DNA of 64,000 nt from Neodiprion pinetum (taxonomy: Eukaryota; Arthropoda; Insecta; Hymenoptera; Diprionidae): positions 23,167,456-23,231,455 of the forward strand of contig NC_060233.1 of assembly GCF_021155775.2 (NCBI RefSeq), written 5' to 3'. Made by a program: the position numbers and the translations under genes. Under the pieces are notes generated by a model. That model searched no databases and was not told the origin of the DNA. It saw nothing but the letters and a program-made list of their open reading frames with translations. Positions 11,101 through 26,100 of the stretch are shown in pieces; the first letter of the stretch is position 1, and every line of letters starts with the position of its first letter.

Positions 11101-14100
11101 TTCTTTCTAAAAGCAAGTCAATGCATATTTTCATCACGGAGACTGGGTGCATGGCAATACCTGGCTGCAATTCCTTACCACATTGTATCCTCTGCGACAT
11201 TATGGTATATTTTTTACATGTTACACATCACTGACTCGGCTGCTGCTATTTCACCATCTACAAAAATGAGTGAAAACGGTAAATACAAGTAGCGAATCAA
11301 ATGTACATTCGAGTAAAGTCGATTCCCCCTCCCCCCTCTTGGTTTAGCGGATTAGAATCGACTTTACTCAGGTGTGCAGCGAATGAAAATTCGTGTAGAA
11401 AAAAATTAATGTCTTAATAATAGTACGACGTTTGTTTTCACTCTAGAGTCTAAATGCAATTCAAAAATATCTATGACAGTGGAAAAAGTTTGGAAACCGA
11501 AATTTATTATTCATATTCGATTATTTTATTATACCGATTAAAGATATAGATATTCTAAGTTTTTGTTTTCGTTTGCAGCGACATACATACATATCATATT
11601 ATCATCAAGTATTTGATTTTTTATCGTAGAGTATAACAAAGAAGATTTTTTAAAATAGAGATTATATGAGATTATATGATTATATTATATGAACTCTCAT
11701 CCCTGAGGAATTTGTTGCGGTGCTATCCTTACCGATTCATCTAATGGGAATCTCACTGTACACTGAACAGTTATTTAAAAACGAAAATGTATTTTTACAA
11801 TTTTTCATAGAATGGGAAGCCGAATTAAATTCACCAAAACTTAGAAAACAATTCGAGGAGAAGCTCTGCGAAATGCCAGGGGACGAATCCTATTTTTTGC
11901 TTACAACTTTTGCCAATATGGCTATGGCCAGACATCATGACGATTATCAGTTTGTTCAAGTTGCTACTATCGATTTATTTCAAGTAAGCAGCCAACGATT
12001 AGAATTTTCTCTACTCTTTAGAAACCTAATGTATGCAAGCAAAATTGTACAACTTATCGTATATTTTACTGTATTGTAGATTGGATTCCTCAGTGAAAAA
12101 ACTCAAGAATCGTGTTCAAAAGATGCTCGGTCGTTGCTGTCAAATTTGACAAGCAAGTATCCTTCGCTTCTTTCCGATCTTCTGAAAAAATTAAAAGACA
12201 ATTTCGTTTTGATCGGAAAGGTGAGTTTTATTGTATTCATTTTTATTAATTATCATAGCAAGTATATCTGTAACATTGTTGGTGTGATTATTGAATCGTA
12301 ATGAAGAATTCATGAGGTTTATCTCCAGCTTAGTTTATATCTCTTCATGGAACTACGAATTGGAAGATGGATTCCCGAAGAAGAGGATTTTACTATTCTG
12401 TCCTGCTGGTTGCATCAGCATCCCTTAAATTCTACTGAAAATCATCTTGCTCGTTTGATACTTTCTCACCTCAACTGGGGACTTGATAGGTATACATCTT
12501 AAATATTTCGAAATGTATTTATAGTTAATATAGTTAGTGCAGATAATGCGGTTGCATTGTAAAAATTCTTATTTTTAGCTTTTATAGGAATGTGGCGATA
12601 CTTTGAATACGTCACTCATGTTAGTTCAATATGAAAACTGGTAGTTGCACTTCGTTTAGTGTCTTAGAATATTGTTCCATGTTAGTTAAAGGATTCCAAG
12701 CAAGCGTGATGTAAAAGCTTAAACATTGGTTCTGCAAATTGTGTTAATAATTAGGTAATGTAAGGATTTCATTGTTTCGCGAATATGGATTAAATTTTCA
12801 ACATTTTTATTGATGCTTATGTCTTCGTGTCCTTAATTTTCTTTTTTTACTGGTTTTCAAAGCTGGCATTTTCGAAACCCTAATGACCTTTTTAAAATGC
12901 AACGTCTGTTTTTACCAACTACACTTATTACATTCTAAAAACAACTGCAGCCAGCGGTTTAGGGTTACGTAGTAAGTGCTAATAAGTATATACTGTTACA
13001 GCAAAGGCCAATTATGCCTCGGAATTCATTTACACCGTCGTGTAGCACTTCTTGTAGTTGAACTTACAATGAAGTACGTTCCAGATACTCCTGCACAAAC
13101 AGCTTCCCTTCTGGCCGAAGGTGTCAAGCAAGTGTGTATCTGTTTGAATTTCAGTACTCGTCCAAAGTAAAGCGATGATTATTACAGACATATGATGCAA
13201 ATATCTTTTTCAGGTATCATCTATGGTCAGACCGCAGAGTAGTGAACATGCCTTTTCCTTATGGGCATGGGAAATGGTTACAAAATTGAGATTACATCAG
13301 CTCGATAGGTCGGAGAGTACAGCCCGGCATACAATATCAAATCCAAGTACTTACCTAGTTCAAGTTCCGGATATTGACGCTGATCCGTCACTGGAGATTC
13401 TCGCGATTGGTGTCAGAGAAAAACAACCAATTGCTTGTTATGTGGCTGTGCTAATGACAACCTGGGGTCATTCTATTCCATTGATTTTATTGAAAGGATT
13501 TAACCAGCTACAAATACTACAGTGTTACTACAAATATGAACAAGTTCTCATTTCGCTTCATCATATAGTTCCATTATTTCTCGAATGTATCGACTCATTG
13601 ATCAAAACTGAAAAGTTTTCAAATCTGGTCACATCTTTAATTACTGCGGACAGAACGTACATGAAGATGGCCAAGAACTTGATTGTCTCGGATTTTCCTG
13701 GTCCGGTACTGAAGCTATTTGCTAACATGATACAAACCCAATTGGAAGATTATCGCAGGTACTCATCGATTTCACCTCGCACTTTTGTTACTTAATTGAA
13801 ACTGATATAAAAGTTATCCAAGGGTGCAAATCTGAGAAATTCGAATATCGAAATATACCTAAAAACTCAATATAACGTTTTTGGTGCATTAACAAAACCA
13901 TAGGAATCGCGCAAAAATCATAATAGGAAAGCTTGTAGAAAATAACACAGTTTACTGTACATGATGTGTGATGATGATAATATTTCTTTATACGCAGGTA
14001 TTGTTTGGAAAGTCCTCAAGTACTTGTTTACCTCTGGCTGAGAGTGCTAGCATTGATACCAGATTGGAACCGAGATCAGAGTGTCATGTATTTGATGGAT

Positions 14101-17100
14101 ATAGTTATTAGAGCTGCATATTTTCATTTGAATGCCAGAGCAGAGACTGAGACCATCTTCCACAATTTTTTCGCAGTAAGTTTATCATTGAAATTGTTGT
14201 TTAAATCGCAATATTCTTACAAGTATGCAAATTACCTAACATCAAACATGCCTTTTTATCTCAATCGGCCTCTTTTGTCACTAGCTAGCCATTGAGGGAG
14301 GCGCAGAGGTAAGTGCTTAGTACTCGAGAATTTTTTTTTGCAACGCTTCATTCTTGCTTACTTACGATTTACTTTTGCAAATTGGGCTACGAAATCTGGT
14401 TTAACGATCAGCTAGCGATAAACTGAAATAATTTTTGTTCTGCTTGTTGTAGGACTAATGAAATTTCTATAAATATAGCTGTGGATCTTCATTGTTTCTA
14501 CGAACGCATTTAATCATTCGATAATCTTGATCAATGATGTGTTTGTATTATTCATGTGCAGTTTCATTTGAAGTTGATCGGTTGAAATCAGTATTGAATT
14601 ATCATTAAATGTGTGTAACATTTTGCTTGAAAAATGATAACTCTTTCACCAATGATAGTGTTTCAAATAGCAATGGGCACTAAGCTAAAAATAATCAATG
14701 CATTGATTAATCGAATTTAAAAAATAATCGATTATACCCGATTAATCCGGAGTGAATAATCGATTATTCTCGGTCATTCCTAAATTCCAAGGTTTCTTTT
14801 GTTTAGTTTTAAATTATTACACAGATTAATTTGAAATTTTAATAAGCCGGCGTCTTTATCATTAGATCAATGAACAACTGGAACAATAACTTTTGAAGTC
14901 ATCTTATTATTATTATCACCATTATCATTATTTGTTACCCCCAGTCTTTACCCACTTTTTACTTCCAATAATTATTTTCACTTGGAAAAATAAAGATGCA
15001 ATAGAAAATTTCACATATCATGCATTTTCCACCGATATGATTAGTATATCGGGTATGCTTATAGATTTTGTTGGAAGTACTCACTCGAACTGTATGGAAT
15101 CTGTGCCTATCTATAGTGTAATACGTTTTGTTGGGATTTCATTTATGCTATCAGGATGCAGTGCTTAAATTTTTCTAAATGCAGTTGTTTGACATTAGAA
15201 TACAATTTTTTTTTTTATGGTAATTATAATTTTATGTGAGGTATGATTGATGCAATACTTGTAGCATGTCATGTTTTGTATTTCACGTGAATGGGATATT
15301 GTATTGACTCTTGATTGAGTATAATGTTTTCCTCCTCTTAACAGAACTTGGCATCAGGAAAGAATTCAGGCTCATTCGGATCATTCCTGAGTTGGGCTAC
15401 AGGTTCCTCCACATTACCCAGTCTTCTCGGAGGACCTGTACAATCTGTGTGGTTGGCTCACCGAATTCTTACAACGGAACAAGAAGACAGAGAGAGAAAA
15501 ACTGGCCTCTGGCACGAAGTACTACGGGAATTAGCCATGCAGGGGAAAACATCTGTAGACACTGCTCTTAAGGTATTATACATTTAACGTTATACACGTC
15601 GTTATAGAAGTTGGTTTTTCAAATTGAAAATGCCTTTTTAACCGTTCAATTTGCGCTTGCAAGCTCAACGTCCCACCCTTTTTTTTAATGCAGATTTTTA
15701 TTTATTAATTTACTTTTTTGGTTCCACATGGTCCAACATTTCTACGTCTAAAACAAAAATATAAAAGTTATTTATATATTTATTGAAAAAATAGCACATG
15801 TCGACAAATGGTCAAAATTCGTACTTTTTCACGAAAAAAACATTTTCTGCTAATCCACCATGAAAATCCCAGTGCCACTTTGTACACAAACTTAATACAT
15901 ACCAGAAAATTTTACAGAATTTTTTCTACAGTTTTTCTTGTTTTTGTTTATTTGCCATATTAGATCTTCCATTTCGAATTTTCAAATCTCGAGTTCTGAT
16001 TCGTAATCAGTGATCGCAAAAGCCCATTTATGAAAAATTTAGAGTAAATCGCATGTAAGGAAAAATGTATGAGTGAAAGGGTTAACGATAACACTGGTCT
16101 GCAACAAAATCCTCCTTCAAAATCTATGTCATAAATATGACGATTTTGATGCTCTGAATCTGTTCCCGATGGCCGATTTTTTCTATCACGTCTCAATTTT
16201 TCGATATGAATTTTTTTCCGAAATATTACAAATTTAGGTTTTTTTTTAATTCGTTTTATGCGTTAACATTATAAACAACGTATATACATACTAAATAGGT
16301 TTTAGCTAGTCGTAAGAGAAAGGGGGAAATAAAATAGTCAGCAGCAATGCTTGCTGATTTTTGTTGGTCGATTCTGTGAGAAACTTCGATGGAAACGATG
16401 AAAAGAACAAAAACTACAAAATAACTTTATTTATATTACCATAATAAGATGAATATACTGATATTTTTATAACTTGTGACTGTAAAATTAGCATTTTTCG
16501 CTGTAAAACTTAGACCGTAGTCTTCTTTCACTTTTTTGTAATTGTTGTTACTTTGATAATATCGCTTTATAATTAAATGAACATTGTATTTAAAATCTAT
16601 GTGCTGTATTCATTTGCATGTTAAATTCCGTGTTTAGAGCACCAAATATGATGTTATCATGCATGAAAACAATGGGGAAAAAAAAAAATTTTTTGCAGAC
16701 CAGTGTAATTAATCAAAATTTTTATGTTTTATGAATAAAATATGGATAGTTGTAACAATTTCTTCTCTGATACCTTTTCAGAAAGCCTGTGCCACTGTGA
16801 AAATACAACCATTTGGAGCTAGCGGTTTGGCTATATATCGATGGTCCCATCAAGCGCTAGATACTCCTATGGACCACCCACTCTTGGCGCTTCTGTGGCA
16901 AAACTTCTTCACCTTGTTTTTAGCCAGAGTTCCTACAGTTACTGGGTTAGCCTACATTCATTATTCATCATTTTTCATTTTATGTTGAAAAATTATCACA
17001 ATCCAAGTAGCAGCAAAATATCGTTTTTCCAAAGCTTGCAAGCAGATAGTTTTTAGATTCTATTTCGCTTTTACCCTCCATCCGAACTGGAGTCACGATT

Positions 17101-20100
17101 CATAAAGGTTTATTCATTCTGTACACATATAATCCATGTTCACAAATATACTTTACTCCAAAAATGATACAATCAATATTGTATAGAAACCTCGAATCTA
17201 TGGAATTTGTTAATTATTTCTAGCACTTTGGACAAAGGCGGTGTTGGTGAGAAATTTTTTGAAGGCATGATCAACTTAAGTTACTTCAAAAAGCTGAAGA
17301 AACGCCTTCATGATACAACCGAATACTTTCAAGTGAAAGGGGAAAGTGATTTGGACAACGGGTCTCCAATAACTGAGGAAAGAAGAGTGTTTTATTTCAA
17401 TGCTGCCAAGTAAATATAAAAATTTGATCTTTGAACGGAAGTTCTTAATAACTGTTTCTTGAATAATTATTTCTTACATTATCATTACTGAAAACTTATT
17501 CAATTATTTCAGGTTTTATAAAACACTAAGCTTATGGCTTGAAGAACCACGATTACAAGAATCTGGATTGTATCTTCCTGCATTACCGCTGCAGTATATG
17601 TCACAAAAGTTGGCATTGTTATTGCAAGGAAATCAGGTGAGTTTGCTACCTCAAACATAGTTTTATCAGACTGAAAAATATATTTTCTCTTGTTTATATC
17701 AGCAGTTCCAAAAAAGATCTGTATCTAAAATTTTAGAGAAACTAATTTTAGCAGCGATATGCGGCAACATTCATCGGATTCTATCGTTTGTTTTTTATCA
17801 GAATATTTATTGAATAATAATAGTAGCTTTATAATGAAAAACCGTAAACTGTTTTCCATGTTGAGATAATGAAATATTTTTCACTGGTTTGAATACCAAC
17901 AGGAACCGTGGTTGGAATATGTCGACTATCAATCTGTCAGAAAAAGTCAATTGAAGGCAGTTGCGGAATGGCAAGCCTGTAGTCTAAGAAACCCAGAAAG
18001 TCAGTCGCTAAAGACAAATCAGACACCAACGACACCTTTGGAGCCGTTGGATCCTCTGCAGAGGATATTTCGGAGAATAACCACTTATGAGCAACCAATT
18101 CCGCCACCTTCGCTAAGCAAAAACAACGCATTTCTGCCTTACGTATCAAAGGAAAGTCTGTATAAGCCTGACGGCATTTTGAACTTGTTGAAACCGCATC
18201 TCAAAGCAATAATAGAATATGCCCAGACATATAATCTCATGCTTGACGAACATACAGCGATAGACTGCAATTTCTTGGAACTAGTTCCAACACTCTACAG
18301 AGACGTTGAGAGCCGAGTTACTCTTCACGCTCTGTGTGATCCTTCGCCTTCTGGACAAAGACGTTCTAGATCCGGCACACCGCCTATCGTTCATTGCGCT
18401 GGAGCTGCAGTTATTAGAATAAAGGTAACCTGCAGATATTTTTCCTGTGTGTCAACAGATTGTTTAACATGATTACTGAATAGTTGGGTGGTCCTTAAAA
18501 CAGTCATTATTGAATTTCGGCCGACAGGGGGGCCGAACTCTGTTACGAATAATTAAAAAATAATTCCCTTATGTTTTCAAATTTTTATCTTAACTCTAAC
18601 CTGTGCCGGCAAGAGGGTGGAATTGCCTATTTAATCTCTTCAGGAGCACATTAAATCGGTCGAACGGATTTCGATAAAATCTTGGGTAAAATTTGGTATA
18701 CGGGGGTTTCTGGGGTCACTGACTACGCATCTGGACTTAAAATTTAAAAATTTAAGACGTTGGATCTAATATGGTGGACCACAATCCAAAAAGTCACTCG
18801 CTTTTGGGTAAAATTCAGTACTCAAGGTCTTTTGAGGTCGCTGATTACGAATCTGAACTCAGAATTACAAAATTGAAAATGACAGATCCAACATGGTGGA
18901 CCAAAATCCCAAAAGTCACTTGATGTTGCCACATCGGAGCCACCATTTTGAATGATTTAATTTCAAGTTTAGATTCGTAATCAGCGCCCCAAGAAGCCTC
19001 CCTATACTAAATTTTATTGAAATCCGTTCGGTGGATTGATTGTACTCCTGAAAGGGTTAAATGAGGAAAACCATCTTACGAGCACGGTCGAGTTGAGATA
19101 AAAATCTGAAAACATTCGAAAATTATTTACAAATTAATCGGAACCGATTTGGGAGGTGAGCCGGTCGAAATTCAAATACGACCTTTTGAAGGACCACCTT
19201 AATGAATACAGAAGAACATTTCTTTTTTTTGCGGAAACAGGTTACATTTCCAATTGAGCTTTCCTTCGTATTACTCACTTTTCTGCGAAGTTTTTTTCCG
19301 TGTTTCTGTGATGTATCCTGCTCAATTCAAAAAATTATTACGTCTAGATTTCAGAAGCTCGAGTCAGCGACGGTGTCGACCACATGATTAGTCAAAATAG
19401 AGCTGAGTATGAACAGTTATTGGTTCGAGCCAGTCAACCTCCGCCTGCAAAGGTTTCTCAAGCCTGCGTCTTCGTTGATTACCTGATTATGTAAGATTCA
19501 TACGTTCATCCTGCTTTGACCTGATTTTATAACTTTTGGACCATATCACAGACCACAGTAGTATTAATTTTAGTTTTACAACACTGAGTATTTGCATGCG
19601 AATAACTCTGTGATCTGCCAGATTAATACATGCTTACCTCGTTTCTCGGCCAGAATTCCAATTCGATTTAAAATATGACATAAATTACGAACAGGCTTCT
19701 GGAACATGAATTAACTATCAGCCGGACCAGCGAGAACTCGACTATTTTAAGCAATGTACAAGAGACTGGGGTCAAATTATTTTACCATCTGGTTGATTTT
19801 TACACAGAAGAGGCTGCTCTTTGCCCACCGACTAAGCAGTTTATCACAACATATCTAGAAAAATTGGGCCAGGTAATATGCAGATAATAATTTGAAAAAA
19901 TAATGATGAAAAGGAAGCTGAAGTTATTTTATTTTATAAATGTGATTTTCATGATATTACAGTCTAGAACAAATAAAGATGTAATTCTTTGCATCCAAGT
20001 AGATATTGTACTTGAATCTCAGTTTTTAGAGTTTTGAAACTTCACAACGTTGTCTGTAAAATCTAAAAACCATCTCAAGTCTTAATCAAATATCGTTATT

Positions 20101-23100
20101 GGTGTTATGTAGGGAATATTTTCATATTGATATCTGTTTTCCAAGTTATTCATCAGCGGAGAGGAAGCTCAGGGACAACCTTTATTGAAAACGATAATGC
20201 AACGACCAGGATTAGGAGGCTTACTGGGGCCCCATTTTACACCAGTAGCTGGAGGCGCGTCAACTTTCTTGCCTATGTATCAAACTGTTGTTGACTTAGC
20301 TACTGGGCCAAACGCCGACCTGTGTTTCGTTTTACTCTCCAAGGTAAGGTGGATTAAATAATTGGCTTGATTATCAAATCTTCGATATTTTGTTAAAAAC
20401 ACCACAAGTTGTTGGTATTTTGAACACATCTTGCAGTTTGACGTCGGAAGCTGGCTAAATTATAGACGACCCAGACTCAGCGAGAGATCCACGTTCATTG
20501 ATCTGGTGTCCAAAGCCCTGTGCAATGCTGGATTAACCCCCGAAGACGAAAAACTTATATTACACGAGGTGATTTTTCAAAATTTTCCTGCTAATAAATT
20601 TAATCATCATCGTAATCGTTGTTGCATGTTAGAATGTTCAACATCATTTTGTCACTTATATTTCGAGCATGTGAATAGACCAAAACATAGATATATCAAG
20701 ATGAAAAATTTCTGTTTTCTTTCCTCGTAATTCAATCAGCTTTTCCGTAATCATCTTCGACTCGTACTCCTCCACGAGTTTCCTGAGCATTATGGCGAGG
20801 TTTTAAGTGCAATATTAAGAGGCAGCGAGTCACAGAGCCTATCATTGGATGTTTGGCGAGACTTACTAACTGCCCTTAGTGGAAGATCGAAATCCCAGGC
20901 TCCTGTACAACCGATAAAAGTCAGAGATGAAATTCGACGTTATGCTACGGAACAGAGATTGCTCTCGCGACAAGAGGTGATTATTCTTTGTCAGTTGGGC
21001 TTTATCGACTATGAATTTTCTGCACCGTATGCATTGCGTCCTCTCAAAAATATTCTAGATGCAGGATACCGCTGTTCTTCTGAGCAAACATTTTATGAAA
21101 GAACGATTGCAGTATGGATTGTATGGATTGTATCCCAAATATCGAGTATACAATGAACCAATCGCCACATTTCTTGGTATGGTTGGACATGCTCTCGTCG
21201 TGCTGACTCTTCATTCTGACAAAGGAACATTAGCCGATCAATGTGAGTCATTCTAACAGATCAATTGTAACATGGTATTAATAGATATTGTCGTGTTTCC
21301 AGCTTTGTTAAGGGGTTATACATGAGTATTCAGCTGAAACAAGTGGGTGAATCTTAGGAATTCATAGTTCGACAATCGAGGTTTGTTTTTTTTTTTTGAA
21401 AATATGGAGGTCGAGCTTCATTTACGCAGTTTGCTTTATTAGAACCAGTTAATACAAAGCATTGTCATTGACAATCACGTCGTCCATTTTGCTCGGCGAA
21501 ATATTTTGCATTAGCTATGATTTACGATTTACTGCAAACTTCAAGATAGTATCAACATTTTGTTTACGGCAGAAAAAAAAATTTATTCGTGGCAAAGAAA
21601 ATAAACTGCCAAAGAATATTGTCTCCAAAGGGCCTAGCCGGGGTTGCATATGAAATATGTCCCTGAACCGATGTGGATTTACTATACACCACATTTTAGA
21701 GCTACCTCAAAAACCTGGATCGCCCAAGTTTAAAACCTCTATCTATATTATTACGCTGAAAACTCAGAATAATGTGGATTTTCGTTTTTTCGCGATTACT
21801 ACGCCATTTTTACTTTAAAAAATATGAAAAAAATTGGAGATCTGGCGGATATCGATGTACATACTCGAGAATTTTTTCGAATTCTTTCAAACCAAATTCG
21901 AGCTGTGAAAAATCTTTTGAGGTTTAAATTGTCGATCTCTTATTAAGTTTGAAGAGTGACTAGCTTCTTTTTTTACAGTATGTTCATTGCGTTATTTTTG
22001 ATTTTCTGTAATTTTTTCAGATTTTTCGGAAAGGTGCGCCATTGTTAAAAAAATCCAAAACTAATTTTTCAATGGTTTTTTGGGGGAAAAGTAACCCAAT
22101 GTCAACTCAATCATCGGGAGGACACATTTCCGTGATCTAATGATGAACTAACTTGTAACGGAACCAACAAAATGAATGGGAGTGTCAATTCCAAATGAAA
22201 TATTCTGTTTCTGATGGAAACATTCATGTTTTGCTCAGAAAATATAACAAAAAACAATTTCGTTGCCGTTCGCGCTAATTAGTATACATTGCGATTGCAA
22301 CATTTTTATTCTTTAAATCAATCATGTTCCTCCAGAATCTTGTATAAATCGTCGGATCGCAGATTTTCTGAAAGGAATTCCAAAATCATTAGATTTCGGA
22401 AATGTGTCCCCCCGATGATTGAGTTGACATTGAGTTACTTTTCCCCCAAAAAACCATTGAAAAATTAGTTTTTGATTTTTTTAACAATGGCGCACCTTTC
22501 CGAAAAATCTGAAAAAATTACAGAAAATCAAAAATAACGCAATGAACATACTGTAAAAAAAAAGAAGCTAGTCACTCTTCAAACTTAATAAGAGATCGAC
22601 AATTTAAACCTCAAAAGATTTTTCACAGCTCGAATTTGGTTTGAAAAAATTCTCGAGTATGTACATCGATATCCGCCAGGTCTCCAATTTTTTTCATATC
22701 TTTTAAAGTAAAAATGGCGTAGTAATCGCGAAAAAACGGAAATCCACGTTATTCTGAATTTCCAGTGTAATAATATAGATAGAGGTTTTAATCTTGGGCG
22801 AACCAGGTTTTTAAGGTAGTTTTAAAATGTGGCGTATAGTAAAACCACATTGGTTCAGTGACATATTTCATATGTAACCCCGGCGAGGTCCTTTGAAGTA
22901 ACTCGTTCCAATCGTTTTTGAGATATCGCGAGCGCTACAAAACATGTCACCAAGCCAAATAGGTGACATTATTTTCAATAACAGTGCTTCCTATCAATTC
23001 ATTCGAGGAAAAAAAGTATGTTGGTAAAGCTTTAAAATGAGACTAACCGCAGTCGAATTAAATAATCGGTTGTCAAGCTATAAATTTACCCAGTTTTTCA

Positions 23101-26100
23101 ACTGTTTACTCATACATTACTTTTATTCTTATTTTCTATTTCAGTATGCGAACGCATATGGCCAGTTTTGGGGGACATGTTTGCACCATGGATTATACCA
23201 TATTGGACGAGGCATCTGCGCGAGCCAACAGCAGCTTGGATTCAGCAATTGACAGACGACAGATCAGTTTTACTGCCATGGATAATAGCTGATGGACCAT
23301 ATGCAAACAGAACTGTTGCGATGTTTGTCGAGTGTATAAGATTCATCATCGATACTATGCCTGCATCAAGCAAAATTCTCTGTTTTCTATGGCAATTTTA
23401 TGTGACAAATTTTGCTCATACCTCGGTCAAAGATCATATCTTGAACGTTATTCACGGCAATTTTCTATCACTGCCTTGGGACAGATTCAGTCCTGGTATA
23501 GGGGATATCGAATTGATGGTTAAAGTCGTTGATCAGTATTTGCCAGATAGTCACTTGTTCCTGGGAAGTGTGTTCACTAGTGTTAATTGGCAAGTCTGGG
23601 CGAATGAAATACTGTCTGTTCAGCCGCTGCCGGTCGCTTCCAGAATGCATATATGCTTGCTAAACCTGCTCGTTAAACTTTCAAATGAACCAAATGTTAG
23701 ACAGGTAAGCATAGTTCATAATTACTTTCATAAAAATGCTTGGCACAAAGTGTACGGTTCTTACCAAGCTAATCTTTATCTGTTACTAACGTATATGCAT
23801 ATCTTCTAGAATGAAAAAGCTGTACAAATAGTTCTGACTGCAGAAAAGTTTGCCTGGCATTTGGTAGATGCTGCTGCGTATGATCAGGTGATTAATTGGT
23901 ATGTTATGAGCTGTGATCCCAGAGTAATACTTTGCCTCGATTCCAATCAGATTTATTCGATCGATGGAGCTATCAACAAGTAAGTAAGAGCCGATCTTCT
24001 AAACTTAATTCAAAGAAATGAAACTTAAAATACATTCTCTGTCCAATCAGTTTTTGTTTTGTTTTTCGTATTGTTGTTTCCCTAAATACCGATATCTCAA
24101 GATATTCAATTATAGATGCTTATCTTATGCTAATATTATGATTTTTCAGTTTGTTGAAAATTGCCGCTGCATACGATCCCAATGTGACTCATTTTCATCC
24201 TACGACATTGAAAAAGAGACAAATGTACGTTCGGTCTTCAGTTAAATTATTGGTAAATTGCACAACTCGTCACAAGACACTTCTGACGAGTGATCCCAAA
24301 GCATTTACCGATGCATTGTCCAAGATGTTGGATGACATGGAGTCTGTTATTACGAATAGTAAATATTTTTGTACCTTTAACGTAACAAAGTATGGTGTCA
24401 CTATTGAGAATATGTTGGATTTCAATATCTTTTCTAACTTCACAGCCGTAACGCAACCTCAACAAGCTGCAGAAGCTGGTTTGTTAGTCACCGAATTGCT
24501 CCATTCTATAAATCAAAGTGGTCCGCTAGTCGAACAACTGCGCACCAGCTGGGCCTCGTGGCTTTCCAGTAGAACATCCAGTAGCCCAACGCTCATGGGT
24601 ATTCTGCGAGTAATAGGGATAGCAGTCGCGTCGCCATCCGCTCTTGGAGAACTAATGGAAGCTGCTCTTGATGCTTACTTCAAGCATAATGGTTAACTAT
24701 TTTATTAACAAATAACGTTGAATATTGCATTTCTTGTAGTTTAATCACGCTTAGTGCAGATTTCACTGAATATTTATGAAAATCAAAATTAGTACGTGAA
24801 AGTAGCTATACTCGACAGTTTTACAAGTTACATCCACGAGAAGGGATTATGCAATAGGACCGGCAAATTACAACGTGAATATTTCATTACACTCTTCGGA
24901 CGAGAAAACGTCCTATATTTCTCAGAATTTTTTCATAACTTTCTGGTAATTTATTTTCAATTATCTCATATTTTCTAAATATTTACACCCAATATAAACA
25001 GCTAGATATTCAAAGAAATATTACTGTATAAGATTGCGATCGACATTAGACAGGGTTATCTAGACAGAAGTAATTTTTTATTTTTACTTCGAGCAATGTT
25101 ACTACGAAATAAAAATTGCGCAATCTGTAGGTGGAATATTATAGCCTGCACTGAAATATTTTTATTCATACAGTTTTGGTCCCTCGAAGTTGACCAATAT
25201 TTGATGATTTTCTGAAATGGCTGGAAAAAACTAGCATTTGCTTTTTTCGGGATGGATTTTTCTTGCGAGAAACTCTAAATACTACTTTTGAGTCCAAATA
25301 CGCAATTTCAAGAATTACAGAGTCAATGTGATTTAATATACAGTATAACTATAGCTTATATAAGAAAAAATACTCGGTAATTCTTGAAATTGCGTATTTG
25401 GACTCAAAAATAATATTATTTAATATTAAAAAAAAAAAAAAACTTCATCCCAAAGAAAGAAGATGATAGTTTGTCCTATGACACCATTTCAGGAAATGAT
25501 TGAAAATTCGTCAACTTGAGGGGCTCAAAACTGTATGTATGCGCGAAAAACATAACTTTTTATGATCATAATCGAATTCCTTGACCTCAAAAATACCTAA
25601 AACCCATGCTTTCAAAAGTAAATATTCACTTGAGACACCGAAAACATTGAATTACTGTATTCGGGATTTTTGGTACTTAAGTGGTTAATATGACTATTAT
25701 TATCATGTTTAGATGAATTCTGTTTTTTGTGAAATGATACCAGAATTTGATTTACATCCATGTCAGAGTGTATCTGCGAACTAGGCTAAATTAGAATCAA
25801 GTTTTAATGTATTTCGGTAACTTCTTAATGACATTGGTTAGATGAATGATTGAACATTTTTTAGATTTAGTTGCCGACGAGGCGTTACCAACTTGGGGTT
25901 GGGTACTGACGGTCTTGCAGCCTGTAATACCGCGTCAACCGCCAGTCGAGGGAGTTTTGGTGGCCGAAGGTCGTATCTTGACACTATATGCGCTTTTACT
26001 TAAAAGGCTGCCCTCTTGCAGAAATATCAAAGAGGAAGGGCTGTTACTGGTCAATTTGATCGATTGGATTTCTACCATCAAGCCGACGTAAGTGTATTTT

